Assembly: GCF_004348725.1 (NCBI RefSeq)
Contig: NZ_SMKR01000047.1
Coordinates: 1 to 43,249 of the forward strand
Direction of reading: 5' to 3'
DNA: 43,249 nt
From: Kribbella turkmenica
GTDB lineage: Bacteria > Actinomycetota > Actinomycetes > Propionibacteriales > Kribbellaceae
Shown: in pieces, positions 1-8,143 of the stretch
Position numbering within the stretch: position 1 is the first letter of the stretch
Layout of the letters: the number at the start of each line of letters is the position of its first letter
Notes under the pieces: model-generated
The model's input: only the letters and a program-made list of their open reading frames with translations
Database searches by the model: none
Told to the model about the DNA's origin: nothing
Made by a program: the position numbers and the translations under genes

Positions 1-192
1 CTGGTGGTGGGTTGGTGAACGGCCGCCGCCACAGGCCAGCGTCCCGGTCTTACCAGAGGCCTCTCAGAACCCGAAACGTGTCAGGGATCCACTCCCCGCG
101 CCAGCGACCGTTCGGATGTCATTAGGGAAACGTACCGATGGGAACTGGTCGAGAATCCCGTCATCAGCCGAGCCGCAGAGGAGATCTGTTTC

Positions 193-798
193 GTGAAGCT
201 CTATTCGGACGTGGGCGGCCAGCGGTTCGGGCAGTTGGTCGGCGATCTGATGCTGGCCGGCTGGATCTGGCTGTGCGTGGAGCTCGGGCGGTTGGTGTTC
301 CGGATCACCAACGCGCTGGGTGCGCCGGGACGCAAGACGGCCGAGGCGGGCGACGGGCTGGCGAACGACCTGCGGAAGTTGTCCGAGCCGATCGGTAAGG
401 TGCCCGCGCTCGGGGACGAGTTGCGGTCGCCGGTCGACGGCGCCGCGGCGGCGGCCGGACGGATGGCACAGGCCGGCCGGGACCAGGCGCACGCGGTCGA
501 GCAGTTGGCGTACGTGCTGGCGGGGGTGACGATCGGGCTGCCGGTGTTGTTCGCGATGCTGATCTGGCTGCCGCGGCGGATCCGGTTCTCCCGGCGGGCG
601 ACGGCGGCGCAGAAGTTCATCGACAGCGCCGCGGATCTGGACCTGTTCGCGCTCCGGGCGATGGCGAGCCAGCCGATGCACCGGCTGGCGACGATCTCCG
701 ACGACCCGGTCGGCGCCTGGCGCGACGGCGACACCGAGGTCATCACCAGACTCGCGGACCTGGAGCTCCGCAGCACCGGCTTGCGTGCACCGTCGTGA
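193..798 (+). CDS. Hypothetical two-TM membrane protein
   Basis: A 201-aa protein of no family I can name. Hydrophobic segments at about residues 16-37 and 105-126 look like two membrane helices. The stretch between them (about 45-100) is rich in Ala, Asp and Arg and probably helical, and the C-terminal 75 residues are soluble and charged. The GTG start at 193 is chosen because GAGGAGA lies about 9 bases upstream (178-184). Bases 1-192 hold no gene I can support; frame 1 closes at a TGA at 16-18 and could be the tail of an upstream gene. The gene stands alone and converges on the M36 protease across a strong hairpin. Codon use resembles the neighbours, so it is probably real; the function is unknown. 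Confidence 0.7.
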   Translation: MKLYSDVGGQRFGQLVGDLMLAGWIWLCVELGRLVFRITNALGAPGRKTAEAGDGLANDLRKLSEPIGKVPALGDELRSPVDGAAAAAGRMAQAGRDQAHAVEQLAYVLAGVTIGLPVLFAMLIWLPRRIRFSRRATAAQKFIDSAADLDLFALRAMASQPMHRLATISDDPVGAWRDGDTEVITRLADLELRSTGLRAPS

Positions 799-881
799 GT
801 ACGCTCGTCGGGTGGCGCGGGTGCTGCTGGTCGAGGAGGACGCGCTCGGACGTCGCCGCCGGTTCGGACGAGCGATCCGGT

Positions 882-912
882 CGGCGGCGCGGGTTGTTCG
901 CCCGCGCCGCCG
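882..912. terminator. Bidirectional terminator hairpin
   Basis: Perfect 12-bp GC-rich stem (882-893 pairing with 901-912) around the 7-base loop TTGTTCG. It lies between the convergent genes ending at 798 (+) and 924 (-), so it can serve both. There is no long U-tract, as is common in high-GC actinobacteria. Confidence 0.75.
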
Positions 913-923
913 TCCGGTCCGAC

Positions 924-3900
924 CTACTGGGTGTCGGTGATGGTCAGGGTTACTGGCAAGGCGGCGCCGAGGTACAGGTGGGTGACGACGTACTTGGCGT
1001 TGGAGGGTATGACACCGGTCTCGTCGGGCGCCGCGGTGGCGACCTGGCCGAGGAGCTGGCAGGACGAGCTGTAGAAGTAGACGTCCAGGTCCCAGGTGCC
1101 GATACCTGAGCCCTTGACCGAGATGGCATGGGCGCCGTCACCGGACTCGCCGGAGAGGGTGGTCACATGGCCGTCGACGTCCTGGCTGGCCGGCGGAGCC
1201 ATGCAGGTATTGACGAACTCCGTTCCCGTCACGCCGGGATCGACGACGTTGGCGGGCTCGCCGGCCTTGATGGTGAAGGTCTCGGTGACCGGCGCGTCCG
1301 GCGGCGTGGGCGGCAGCGGCTCGACCTGCTTCACCGTGCCGGAGAAGACCTGCAGGTCACCGGTCTGGACGTTCGTCTTGGTGTCTCCCATCGCCTCGTC
1401 GGTCCAGAACCGCAGGTACGACGCGGTGACCGGCTTGGCGAGGGTGAACGTCTTGTAGTGCACGTCCGGCAGCACCGGCCGGGGAGCCTGGTACGAGAAC
1501 GCGTTCTTGCCGAACGCCGGGACGGTCGTCCAGTTCACCCCGTCGTTGCTGGTCTGCAGCGTGAACGACTTGAGCGCCTCGAACCGGGACGACGTGTAGG
1601 CCGACACCTGTACGGCCGAGATCGCGGCCGGTTGGGCCAGCTTGACCACCGCGTTCCCGGTGCCGGCGGCGGCTGAGAAGGTCGTGCCCTCGGTGTCGTC
1701 GATCAGCGGCTTGGCGCCGTCCGGGTTCGTGGTGGAGACGATGCTCGCGCCGTTCGCCGCCGACGCGAGGTTCGGCGCCAGCACGAACTTCTTCGCCGTG
1801 GTCCCTCCCGCCTTCACCTGCAGGCCGGTGAAGGTCTGGGCTCCGAAGCCCGGCGCCTGGATCGTGACCGGATAGGTCCCCGCGACGGCAGGTACGGCGA
1901 ACGCGCCGGCCGGTCCGGTCTTCGCCGCCGGGCTGACCTTCGCCTCGAACATGCCGAGGATGACCTTGGCACCGGCCACGGGCTTGCCTGTCGACGCGTT
2001 CAGCACGACACCGTTGAGGCTGCCGTTGAGTGCCGGGTTGCGGTGCTCGAAACCCGGCACCGGGTCGATGTCGTTCGCCCCGGTGGGGTCGTCGTCGGTC
2101 GTGTGGTTGCTCGCCGACGTACCCATCCCCCGCTGCGCGAAAGCGGTGTAGACGAGGTCGATCAGCTCACCGGCGTCCGGCCGCGAGTGGTATCTGTTGT
2201 CCAAGGCAACGATCATCGCGTCGCGGACGTCCAGCATCGACGGGTCGTTGGGGGACAGCGGCATCGCGTCGGTGACCGCGCGGGCGGCGATCTCCGAGCC
2301 GAGTGCCTGCCCGTACTTCGCCACCAGGGCCTTGCGCAGCTGCCACAGGGTCGCCGTCCAGATCTCCCCGTCGGCGTGCACCTCCGGTCCGGTCAGGTCG
2401 TACCCGATGTCGCCGAAAGTCGTCGGGTTCTGGTCGTACGGCCAGTTCCGGATCGCCCGGAACGTGTTGCCGGTCGCGTACGCGCCGAGCTCGGAAGTGG
2501 TCTGCAGGCCTTCACGGTGCAGGTAGTCCAGGCCGTACCAGTCACCCCAGCCTTCACCCATCGAGCCGGACTGGTGACCGCCGAGCGCGCCGTCCTCGGT
2601 GCCGACGTAGCGGTTCGACAGACCGTGGGAGTACTCGTGCTGGATGACGCCGGCGTCGAAGTCGCCGTCACGGCACTTGCCCTCGAACGCGTCGTTGATC
2701 GGTTCCCAGAGGAACATTCCGCTCCACGGTGCGATGCCGTCCGGCAGCGTAAGCATGTAGGCGTTGTCGCGCCCGGTGTACGTCGGGGCGCCGCCGGACA
2801 CCGCGCCCGCCTGGGCCAGGCCCTGGATCGCGTCACCGCCCAGACCGCCCTTGCCGAAGTTGTCGATCTGGAAGTTCCCGGCCGACTCCGTGAATCCGAG
2901 GTCGTAGTACTCGTCGTGGATGCGGTTGTGGTGGTAGAAGAGGTTGGTCGCCGACGGATCGATGTCGTGGCTGTACGACGGGACGGCGCACTGCTGCTCG
3001 CCCCACTGGTCGGTGAACACGTAGTTGAACTTGCCCTGCGGATCGGCCGGGCGTGGACCGGGGTCGATCGGGCCGATGAAGTTCGACCAGTTCGCATGCG
3101 CGTTGGCGTTGTTGCCGAAGGTGGTGACGCCGGTTCCGGTCAGGCCGAGCGGGTCCACCCAGCCGTTCGGTGACTCCGGCGTCCGCCCGAACGACACTCG
3201 TTCCGGCGTACCACCGGCGGGCGCGCCCGGGTAGTTGCGGTAGACGGTTCCCTCGGGGTCGAGCGGCCCTTCGTGCTGGACGAGGCTGCGCCGGTACAGC
3301 ACCTCGCCGGACCTGGCGTCCACGAGCACGTCGTACGCCTCGTCCTGAGCTTTGACGAAGAGCACCTGGTACGCCGCGCGGCCGCCTTCAGCGGTGCCGA
3401 AGGTGGTCTTTCGCAGGTACGAGTTCGCGGCGAAGGGGCCCCTGGCAACGACCTGGTAGCCGGCCTGGCTCGCACCGGTGAGGGACGGTTCGTACTTCAC
3501 CTGCGGGGCCAGTGCGGCGGCCACCTTCGTCAGTGCGACCTGTGGGGAGAGGTCGAACGAGCCGACCAGGGCGTTGCTGCGGCTGGTGGAGCCGGTGTAG
3601 CTCAGCACCCGGCCGTCAGCCGCGACGAGAACGCCGACCGAACCACCGCGTGCGGCGGGGATACCGCCGAACGTCTGGGTCAGGTTGACCACCCTGGACC
3701 CGGTGCCGGGCAGCGAATGGTCGCGGCGGACGGCCATTGCGGCGATGTCGGCAGCGCTGAGGCCGAGCACCGCCCGGTTCTCGGTCAGCCAAGCCCTGGC
3801 GACGTCGACGGCCGAGCCGGGCCGTGGTCCGGACAGTGCCTCGCCGACATCCGGTCTGATGGTGCGGGGCGTGCCGTAGCGCGGATCCCAGGTGACGCGG

Positions 3901-4112
3901 GCGCCGGCACCGGCACCGGCAAGGATCGCCGCGACGGCGTCGACCTGGCTGGTGGTAGGACGGACCAGCGAGGCGACGCGGCTGTCGGCTACCACGCCGG
4001 CCGGGGACGGATCGACCAGCGCCTGTGCGCCGGTAGTTGCGCCGAAGGCGCCTATCAGGGCTGATCCCGCGGCCAGCAGTGCCAGGGATCTCACAACGAG
4101 CGGATTGCGCAT
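924..4112 (-). CDS. Secreted M36 (fungalysin-type) zinc metalloprotease
   Basis: A 1062-aa exported protease. Order: signal peptide (about 1-35, two Arg then a hydrophobic Leu/Ala core), FTP/PepSY-like propeptide (about 60-270), then the M36 catalytic domain with the zinc site HEYSH at 492-496 and the third ligand Glu520 in GEGWGD. These match the fungalysin signatures HEYTHG and GEGWSD. After it come a carboxypeptidase-regulatory-like beta domain (starting NGVVLNASTGKPVAGAKV), an F5/8 type C (discoidin-like) module and a proline-linked C-terminal beta domain. The extra modules probably bind polymer or cell surface. The frame stays open upstream to 4667, but ATG at 4112 has GAGGTG about 8 bases upstream and starts a proper signal peptide. 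Monocistronic. Expected role: extracellular protein degradation. Confidence 0.93.
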   Translation of the reverse strand: MRNPLVVRSLALLAAGSALIGAFGATTGAQALVDPSPAGVVADSRVASLVRPTTSQVDAVAAILAGAGAGARVTWDPRYGTPRTIRPDVGEALSGPRPGSAVDVARAWLTENRAVLGLSAADIAAMAVRRDHSLPGTGSRVVNLTQTFGGIPAARGGSVGVLVAADGRVLSYTGSTSRSNALVGSFDLSPQVALTKVAAALAPQVKYEPSLTGASQAGYQVVARGPFAANSYLRKTTFGTAEGGRAAYQVLFVKAQDEAYDVLVDARSGEVLYRRSLVQHEGPLDPEGTVYRNYPGAPAGGTPERVSFGRTPESPNGWVDPLGLTGTGVTTFGNNANAHANWSNFIGPIDPGPRPADPQGKFNYVFTDQWGEQQCAVPSYSHDIDPSATNLFYHHNRIHDEYYDLGFTESAGNFQIDNFGKGGLGGDAIQGLAQAGAVSGGAPTYTGRDNAYMLTLPDGIAPWSGMFLWEPINDAFEGKCRDGDFDAGVIQHEYSHGLSNRYVGTEDGALGGHQSGSMGEGWGDWYGLDYLHREGLQTTSELGAYATGNTFRAIRNWPYDQNPTTFGDIGYDLTGPEVHADGEIWTATLWQLRKALVAKYGQALGSEIAARAVTDAMPLSPNDPSMLDVRDAMIVALDNRYHSRPDAGELIDLVYTAFAQRGMGTSASNHTTDDDPTGANDIDPVPGFEHRNPALNGSLNGVVLNASTGKPVAGAKVILGMFEAKVSPAAKTGPAGAFAVPAVAGTYPVTIQAPGFGAQTFTGLQVKAGGTTAKKFVLAPNLASAANGASIVSTTNPDGAKPLIDDTEGTTFSAAAGTGNAVVKLAQPAAISAVQVSAYTSSRFEALKSFTLQTSNDGVNWTTVPAFGKNAFSYQAPRPVLPDVHYKTFTLAKPVTASYLRFWTDEAMGDTKTNVQTGDLQVFSGTVKQVEPLPPTPPDAPVTETFTIKAGEPANVVDPGVTGTEFVNTCMAPPASQDVDGHVTTLSGESGDGAHAISVKGSGIGTWDLDVYFYSSSCQLLGQVATAAPDETGVIPSNAKYVVTHLYLGAALPVTLTITDTQ

Positions 4113-4162
4113 GGCGGAACACCTCACAGTTCCTCGCTCCGCAGAGCGTGTTCGATTCGGGC

Positions 4163-4190
4163 GGTGAATCTGAGTGCTCAACGATTCACC
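4163..4190. promoter_or_regulatory. Dyad upstream of the M36 protease
   Basis: GGTGAATC (4163-4170) and GATTCACC (4183-4190) are perfect 8-bp inverted arms. The 12-base centre contains a smaller dyad, TGAGTGCTCA. The site is 51-78 bases upstream of the protease start, where a repressor or activator could act. It lies in the 328-base gap 4113-4440 between divergent genes. In the rest of that gap I see only a weak GGAACC/GGTTCC dyad near 4230-4275 and the ribosome site of the next gene. The regulator is unknown. Confidence 0.4.
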
Positions 4191-4440
4191 AGGGTCGGGG
4201 TTACGCCGTTCTTTCGAGGGTCGTGGTCGGGAACCTTGGACGTGAATTCCCCTCATTTCCTGGGGTTCCGAGGCCCGCTGGGTCGCCGAGACAGCCGGGC
4301 CGGATGACCATCGGACGCAACGAGATCGCGCTCGCCCTTGCCGCGCCGTGACCCGGTCGGCCGGGTTCGGCGAGATACGCGTCACCGTCCATGGACGCGG
4401 CTCGTCCGCTGTGCGAATCTGCTCGAGGGAGGGGCGGCCA

Positions 4441-4839
4441 ATGGACAACGAACTTCGGGTGCAGGTGCTGGTTCCCCGCGAAGCGGTCCAGGAGTTGCGG
4501 CAGGCCGGCGACGTGCAGGTGAGCGAGCCGACGGCGGTCCGGCCCGACCGGGCGCTGGCCGACGGCGGTTTCGTCGAGTTCGTCGTCATCGGGCTGGTCG
4601 GTCTGGCCGGTGCGGTGATCTCGCGGCTGGTCCGGTTGCACGAACGCAACACCGAGTCGGGCGTCATCCTGGATCTCGGGACGGATCCGCCGTCGATCAG
4701 CTACGTCGCGCGGGTTCCGCACGGCACGCTGATCGTGCGCGAGCCGAACCGGCCGGCGCAGGTCCACAGCCTGCAGGGCAAGGATCCGGTGGAGGTCCAG
4801 CAGTTGTTCGACGTGCTGGTGGCGGCTGCCGGCGGCTGA
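4441..4839 (+). CDS. Small one-TM protein, possibly EACC1-like
   Basis: A 132-aa protein. An N-terminal charged segment (1-40) is followed by a hydrophobic helix at about residues 42-62 (FVEFVVIGLVGLAGAVI) and a C-terminal soluble part with alternating beta-type residues and a terminal helix (PVEVQQLFDVLVAAA). The layout recalls the actinobacterial effector-associated constant component EACC1 family known beside conflict-system peptidases, but I cannot confirm homology by eye. The frame is open from 4348; ATG at 4441 is chosen for the strong GAGGGAGGGG 7-16 bases upstream. The stop is one base before the next start, so the two genes are almost certainly cotranscribed and translationally coupled. 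Confidence 0.7.
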   Translation: MDNELRVQVLVPREAVQELRQAGDVQVSEPTAVRPDRALADGGFVEFVVIGLVGLAGAVISRLVRLHERNTESGVILDLGTDPPSISYVARVPHGTLIVREPNRPAQVHSLQGKDPVEVQQLFDVLVAAAGG

Positions 4840-4840
4840 C

Positions 4841-6046
4841 GTGAACAGCCGGTTCGACTTCCTCACCGGGATCGTGCACGTCGATGCCGACGCCCCGGCC
4901 GACTGGGTCGAGGAGCCGGTCCTGCCCGTCTGGGCCAGGCTGAACGACCCGGCCTGGGGCGACCGCCTGCCCCGGCTGCTGATTCACGAGACCGTGCACT
5001 TCTGGCAGTTGCTCGGCTCTGGTTACCTGACGCGGTTGGTGGCCGACGAATGGCAGCGGCTGCTCGCGCTCGAGGCCGACGGCACGCTGCTGGCCGAGTC
5101 CGCGCGGGTCGCCGCGCATCGCGATCCGACCGCCGTACCGTTCGCGGCCGACGAGCTCGTCGAAGCCTGGTGCCGCTACTGGGACGTCCACATCCGGGGG
5201 CCGTTGCGGGTGATGGCCGAGGAGCACCTCGAGCGTCCGGAAGGACCGACCAGGCCTGAGGCGTACTCCCACACCGACTACGACTTCGTGATGACGCATG
5301 GTCCGTTGGAGCAGTTGTACGCCCGGCCGTACCGCTGGCTGCTCGACCGGACCGGCGGCGATTCCTTGATCTGCAACGCGCTCTTCCCGTTCGTGGTCTT
5401 CACGGCGTTCGCCTCCGACGAGCCGGTGACGTTCGTCCGCGAGGCGATGGGCAGGCTGCTGACCGACGACGTGATCGCCTTCGTGCGGCGCGCCGCGGCG
5501 GAGCAGCGGTACCTGATCAACCAGGTCTGGCTCGCGATCGCCGAAACGGTGCTTCAACAGCACCTCGGACCGCTCCTGGTCGAGCTCAGCGGACCGTCGC
5601 TGATGGTCGGTTCCGAACTCGTCTGCGAGCCGCCGCTGTCCGTTCATCCGCTGCTCGGTCCCTACGCCGTCAAGGCCGCCAAGTCGAACTTCGGGCTGTG
5701 GGCGGCGTACTTCTACCCGGCCGGCGCCGGCGACAGCCCGGCGTACGCGTCGGAGCTGAGCCGGCTCGCCCGGGAAGGGCCGGTCATCGCCCAGCTCTGC
5801 ATGCCCGGCCAGCCGTGGTACCGGCTGACGCTCGGCGCGCTCGTCCCGCCGCCGGTCATCCGGTTCCGCAACCTGACGTGGTCGGCGCCGGTCGAGCTGG
5901 AGGTCGGCATCCCGCACGGCTACCGCGCGAAGGACGGCGAAACCTTCGCCCCGGCGGTCGAGGCGCTCGAACGCCGCGCGCGGTACTTCCGCTACGCCCA
6001 GGAGGAGGTCGCCCTCGGCCTCCCCATCGGCACCTTCCCCCGCTGA
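4841..6046 (+). CDS. Uncharacterised protein with HExxH zincin-like motif
   Basis: A 401-aa protein with no signal peptide or clear TM segment. Near residues 51-56 it carries IHETVH, the HExxH zinc-binding form, and an Asp-Glu pair about 17 residues after the second His could supply a third ligand as in gluzincins. The rest is mixed helix with many Trp and Tyr and matches no family I recognise. The GTG start at 4841 follows the upstream stop by one base, so translation is coupled. Seen: motif and pairing. Inferred: a metalloprotease or metal-dependent effector whose activity or location is linked to the small membrane partner. The motif could be fortuitous; the catalytic assignment is weak. 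Confidence 0.72.
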   Translation: MNSRFDFLTGIVHVDADAPADWVEEPVLPVWARLNDPAWGDRLPRLLIHETVHFWQLLGSGYLTRLVADEWQRLLALEADGTLLAESARVAAHRDPTAVPFAADELVEAWCRYWDVHIRGPLRVMAEEHLERPEGPTRPEAYSHTDYDFVMTHGPLEQLYARPYRWLLDRTGGDSLICNALFPFVVFTAFASDEPVTFVREAMGRLLTDDVIAFVRRAAAEQRYLINQVWLAIAETVLQQHLGPLLVELSGPSLMVGSELVCEPPLSVHPLLGPYAVKAAKSNFGLWAAYFYPAGAGDSPAYASELSRLAREGPVIAQLCMPGQPWYRLTLGALVPPPVIRFRNLTWSAPVELEVGIPHGYRAKDGETFAPAVEALERRARYFRYAQEEVALGLPIGTFPR

Positions 6047-6048
6047 GC

Positions 6049-6168
6049 TCAGCTCTCGCCGCGGCCGGACAAGATCTGCGGGAGGAACAGGACGACGTTC
6101 AGGACGTCGAGGAAGATCGACGCGGCCGGCAGCGGTGCCGAGTCCGTCGCCGGCCGATCCGGAGGTCT
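6049..6168 (-). pseudogene. C-terminal remnant of a BI-1-like membrane protein
   Basis: A reverse-strand open stretch of 39 codons ends in a TGA at 6051-6049. Its last part reads SIFLDVLNVVLFLPQIL followed by a short charged tail, which resembles the last helix of Bax inhibitor-1/TMBIM family proteins (LDxxNxFLxLL). No ATG, GTG or TTG lies between this tail and the in-frame stop upstream, so only the 3' end of a gene survives. It lies 3 bases past the stop of the HExxH gene, suggesting a rearrangement breakpoint near here. The family match is by eye and tentative. Confidence 0.35.
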
Positions 6169-6176
6169 TCACATTT

Positions 6177-6191
6177 GTTGCCAATGGCAAC
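6177..6191. promoter_or_regulatory. Candidate MarR operator
   Basis: GTTGCC-AAT-GGCAAC, perfect 6-bp arms around 3 bases, 60 bases upstream of a marR-type gene. MarR dimers commonly bind TTGC-N-GCAA dyads of this size, so autoregulation is plausible. Confidence 0.5.
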
Positions 6192-6250
6192 TTCAAGGGA
6201 TCGGCCGGTCGCTGGGCCGGGTCGCGGGCCGGGCGTGCGACGATGCGGTC

Positions 6251-6709
6251 ATGGCTGATGTACCGGGGCGCCCGCAGCCGCCCGCGATGCTGGGGAACCT
6301 GACGTTCGTGCTGGCGATGGCGGGCGGTTCGGCGCGGGTGCGCGTCGAAGAGGTGCTGTCCGCGTTCGGGATCGGCCTGCGGGGACTCGGCATCCTGGCC
6401 CATCTCGCGGTCGAGCCCGACCTGTCGTACTCCGCGCTGGCCCGCCGGTCGAACGTCACCGTCCAGACCATGACGGCGTCGATCAAAGCACTGCAGACCA
6501 GCGGGTTCATCGCCCCCCGGGACCCCACTCGCGCCGGACGGGCGGCGCGATTGCTGCTGACCGAGTACGGGCGGCAGACCCTGGCCGCCGTCGACGAGGC
6601 GGTCGCCGCGATGTCCGACGACTGGCTTCCGCTCGACGCCGCCGAGCGGAAGATCCTGGCCGCGCTGCTCGCGAAGGTCGTGCGCGCGACCGTCGAGCGC
6701 AGTACCTGA
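6251..6709 (+). CDS. MarR family transcriptional regulator
   Basis: A 152-aa winged-helix regulator of normal MarR length. The DNA-binding part lies at about residues 45-105 (LSYSALARRSNVTVQTMTAS as helix-turn-helix, then a basic wing around RDPTRAGRAARLLLT), with dimerisation helices at both ends. There is no good Shine-Dalgarno before ATG 6251. GACGAT 6 bases before it could be a -10 box of a leaderless transcript. A GTTGCC/GGCAAC dyad upstream is the likely autoregulatory site. The peroxidase gene starts 33 bases downstream on the same strand but has its own palindrome, so control of that gene by this MarR is possible but not shown. Ligand unknown. Confidence 0.85.
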   Translation: MADVPGRPQPPAMLGNLTFVLAMAGGSARVRVEEVLSAFGIGLRGLGILAHLAVEPDLSYSALARRSNVTVQTMTASIKALQTSGFIAPRDPTRAGRAARLLLTEYGRQTLAAVDEAVAAMSDDWLPLDAAERKILAALLAKVVRATVERST

Positions 6710-6713
6710 CCGT

Positions 6714-6736
6714 AACCTACAGGGACCCTGTAGGTT
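6714..6736. promoter_or_regulatory. Perfect palindrome over the DyP promoter, iron-box-like
   Basis: AACCTACAGGG (6714-6724) and CCCTGTAGGTT (6726-6736) are perfect 11-bp arms around one base, ending 6 bases before the peroxidase ATG. TAGGTT (6731-6736) would serve as -10 of a leaderless transcript, so a bound protein would block initiation. TAGGTTAGG (6731-6739) equals one half of the IdeR/DtxR iron box and GTAACCTAC (6712-6720) nearly equals the other half. Iron control fits a DyP/EfeB-type gene but is inference. Confidence 0.55.
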
Positions 6737-6742
6737 AGGTCC

Positions 6743-8116
6743 ATGTCATCCGATCCGGACTTCTCCGCGCCTACCGTCCGTCCCTCCCGTCGCGCCGTTC
6801 TCACGCACGGCGCCGCTGCGGCCACCGCGGCGGCCGTCGGTGTCGCCGCGGGTACGCAGCTCGATTCCGCGGACGCCGCCCCGCCCAGCCCGGTGGTGCC
6901 GTTCTACGGCGAACACCAGGCAGGCATCGTCACCGAGCAGCAGTCGAACGTCGTCCTCGCGGCCTTCGACGTCACCGCCGGCAGGGCCGGTCTGCGTCGG
7001 CTGCTGGACGACTGGACAGCCCTCGGTGCCGCGTTGAGCGAGGGCCGGCCCGCTCCGGCGCGCAAGCAGCAACCCGCCGGACTGGCGGCCGACTCGGCGA
7101 TCGCGTCCGGGCTCGATCCGGCCCGGTTCACGATGACCGTCGGGCTCGGGCCCGGGCTCTTCGACCGCCGGTTCGGCCTGGCCGCGCGGCGACCGGCGAA
7201 GCTCGACCCGTTGCCGTCGTTCCCGGGAGACGATGCGCTCGACGAGGTGCGCAGCGGCGGCGACCTGATTGTGCAGTTGTGCGCGGACGACCCGCAGGTG
7301 CTGAGTCACGCCTTCCTGCAGGTCCGCGCGACGGCTCCCGGCCTGGCACGTCTGCGCTGGTCGGACACGGGGTTCATCAGCCGGCCCTCGAACGGGCACG
7401 CGCCACGCAACCTGCTGGGCCAGCAGGACGGTACGGCGAATCCGGCGCCGGGCCCTGATCGTGATCGACTGGTGTGGGTCGACAAGTCCGCCGAACCGGC
7501 GTGGATGCACGGTGGGACCTACCTGGTGTTCCGGCGCATCAGATTGCGCCTGCCGGACTGGTCGCTGACCCCCGTGGCCAAGCAGGACCAGGCGATCGGG
7601 CGGCGGGTCGACGGGTCACCGCTCTCGGCGCCGGCCGGTGCGGACCCGTCCACGCCGCTCGACCTCGACGCGAAGGACGCCACGGGTGGCCCGGCCATCC
7701 CGGCCAGGGCGCACGTCCGGCAGATGCACCGCTTCGAGATGTACCGCCGCTCGTACAACTACGACCGCGGCTTCGATCCCCACGCGGCGCCGGGCCACGG
7801 CGCGGACGGGCACGCCTCGGCGGGACACGGGCACGGCCATGGTCATGGGCATGGTGATGGGCATGGTGATGGGCATGGTGATGGGCATCGTCATGGGCAT
7901 GGTGATGGTGATGGTCATGTGGGACACGACTCGTACGACGCCGGCCTGTTGTTCCTGACGTACACCCAGGATCCGGCCCGCCAGTTCGTCCCGGCGCAGC
8001 ATGTCCTCGCCACCGTCGACGACCTGAACCGCTTCCTCCAGACGACCGGCAGCGGCATCTTCGCCGTCCCGCCGGGTCTCCGCCCCGGCCGTTCGTTAGC
8101 GGCAGGGCTCGTATAG
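6743..8116 (+). CDS. Tat-exported DyP-type haem peroxidase with His-rich insert
   Basis: A 457-aa DyP-type peroxidase of the EfeB-like branch. The N-terminus has a Tat-type signal (SRRAVLTHGAAAATAAAVG, then an Ala-rich stretch) ending near residue 45, so it is exported folded with haem. The GxxDG signature is GQQDG with distal Asp229. Near 315-340 the segment AHVRQMHRFEMYRRSYNYDRG matches the proximal His and YNY region of EfeB-like enzymes. Between about residues 348 and 397 there is an insert with 15 His in about 50 residues, rich in Gly and Asp, that family members normally lack. The family takes electrons from substrates using H2O2, and EfeB members are tied to iron or haem handling. No efeU or efeO lies beside it. 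Confidence 0.92.
   Translation: MSSDPDFSAPTVRPSRRAVLTHGAAAATAAAVGVAAGTQLDSADAAPPSPVVPFYGEHQAGIVTEQQSNVVLAAFDVTAGRAGLRRLLDDWTALGAALSEGRPAPARKQQPAGLAADSAIASGLDPARFTMTVGLGPGLFDRRFGLAARRPAKLDPLPSFPGDDALDEVRSGGDLIVQLCADDPQVLSHAFLQVRATAPGLARLRWSDTGFISRPSNGHAPRNLLGQQDGTANPAPGPDRDRLVWVDKSAEPAWMHGGTYLVFRRIRLRLPDWSLTPVAKQDQAIGRRVDGSPLSAPAGADPSTPLDLDAKDATGGPAIPARAHVRQMHRFEMYRRSYNYDRGFDPHAAPGHGADGHASAGHGHGHGHGHGDGHGDGHGDGHRHGHGDGDGHVGHDSYDAGLLFLTYTQDPARQFVPAQHVLATVDDLNRFLQTTGSGIFAVPPGLRPGRSLAAGLV
7847..7906 (+). repeat. 12-bp in-frame tandem repeat (Gly-His-Gly-Asp)
   Basis: Five units of GGGCATGGTGAT: copies 1-3 and 5 are identical, copy 4 (7883-7894) is GGGCATCGTCAT. Degenerate units continue on both sides (about 7826-7918). 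It encodes the GHGD repeats of the peroxidase insert. Unit length is a multiple of three, so copy number can vary without frameshift. Confidence 0.9.
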
Positions 8117-8143
8117 ATGCTCTGGTGGGCGGCGTCTCGCCGT

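Noticed and set aside
4113-4667. N-terminal extension of the M36 protease by 185 codons
   Set aside because: It would place the signal peptide inside the protein; ATG 4112 has a good ribosome site and a proper signal sequence.
4697-6403. A 568-codon reverse open frame over the HExxH gene
   Set aside because: The forward gene has coupling and normal codon use; the reverse product is Arg-rich. Only the short tail at 6049-6168, in a different frame, looked coding.
7826-7918. Short tandem repeats considered as a CRISPR-like array
   Set aside because: Units are 12 bp, contiguous, in frame, and encode His-rich sequence; no spacers.
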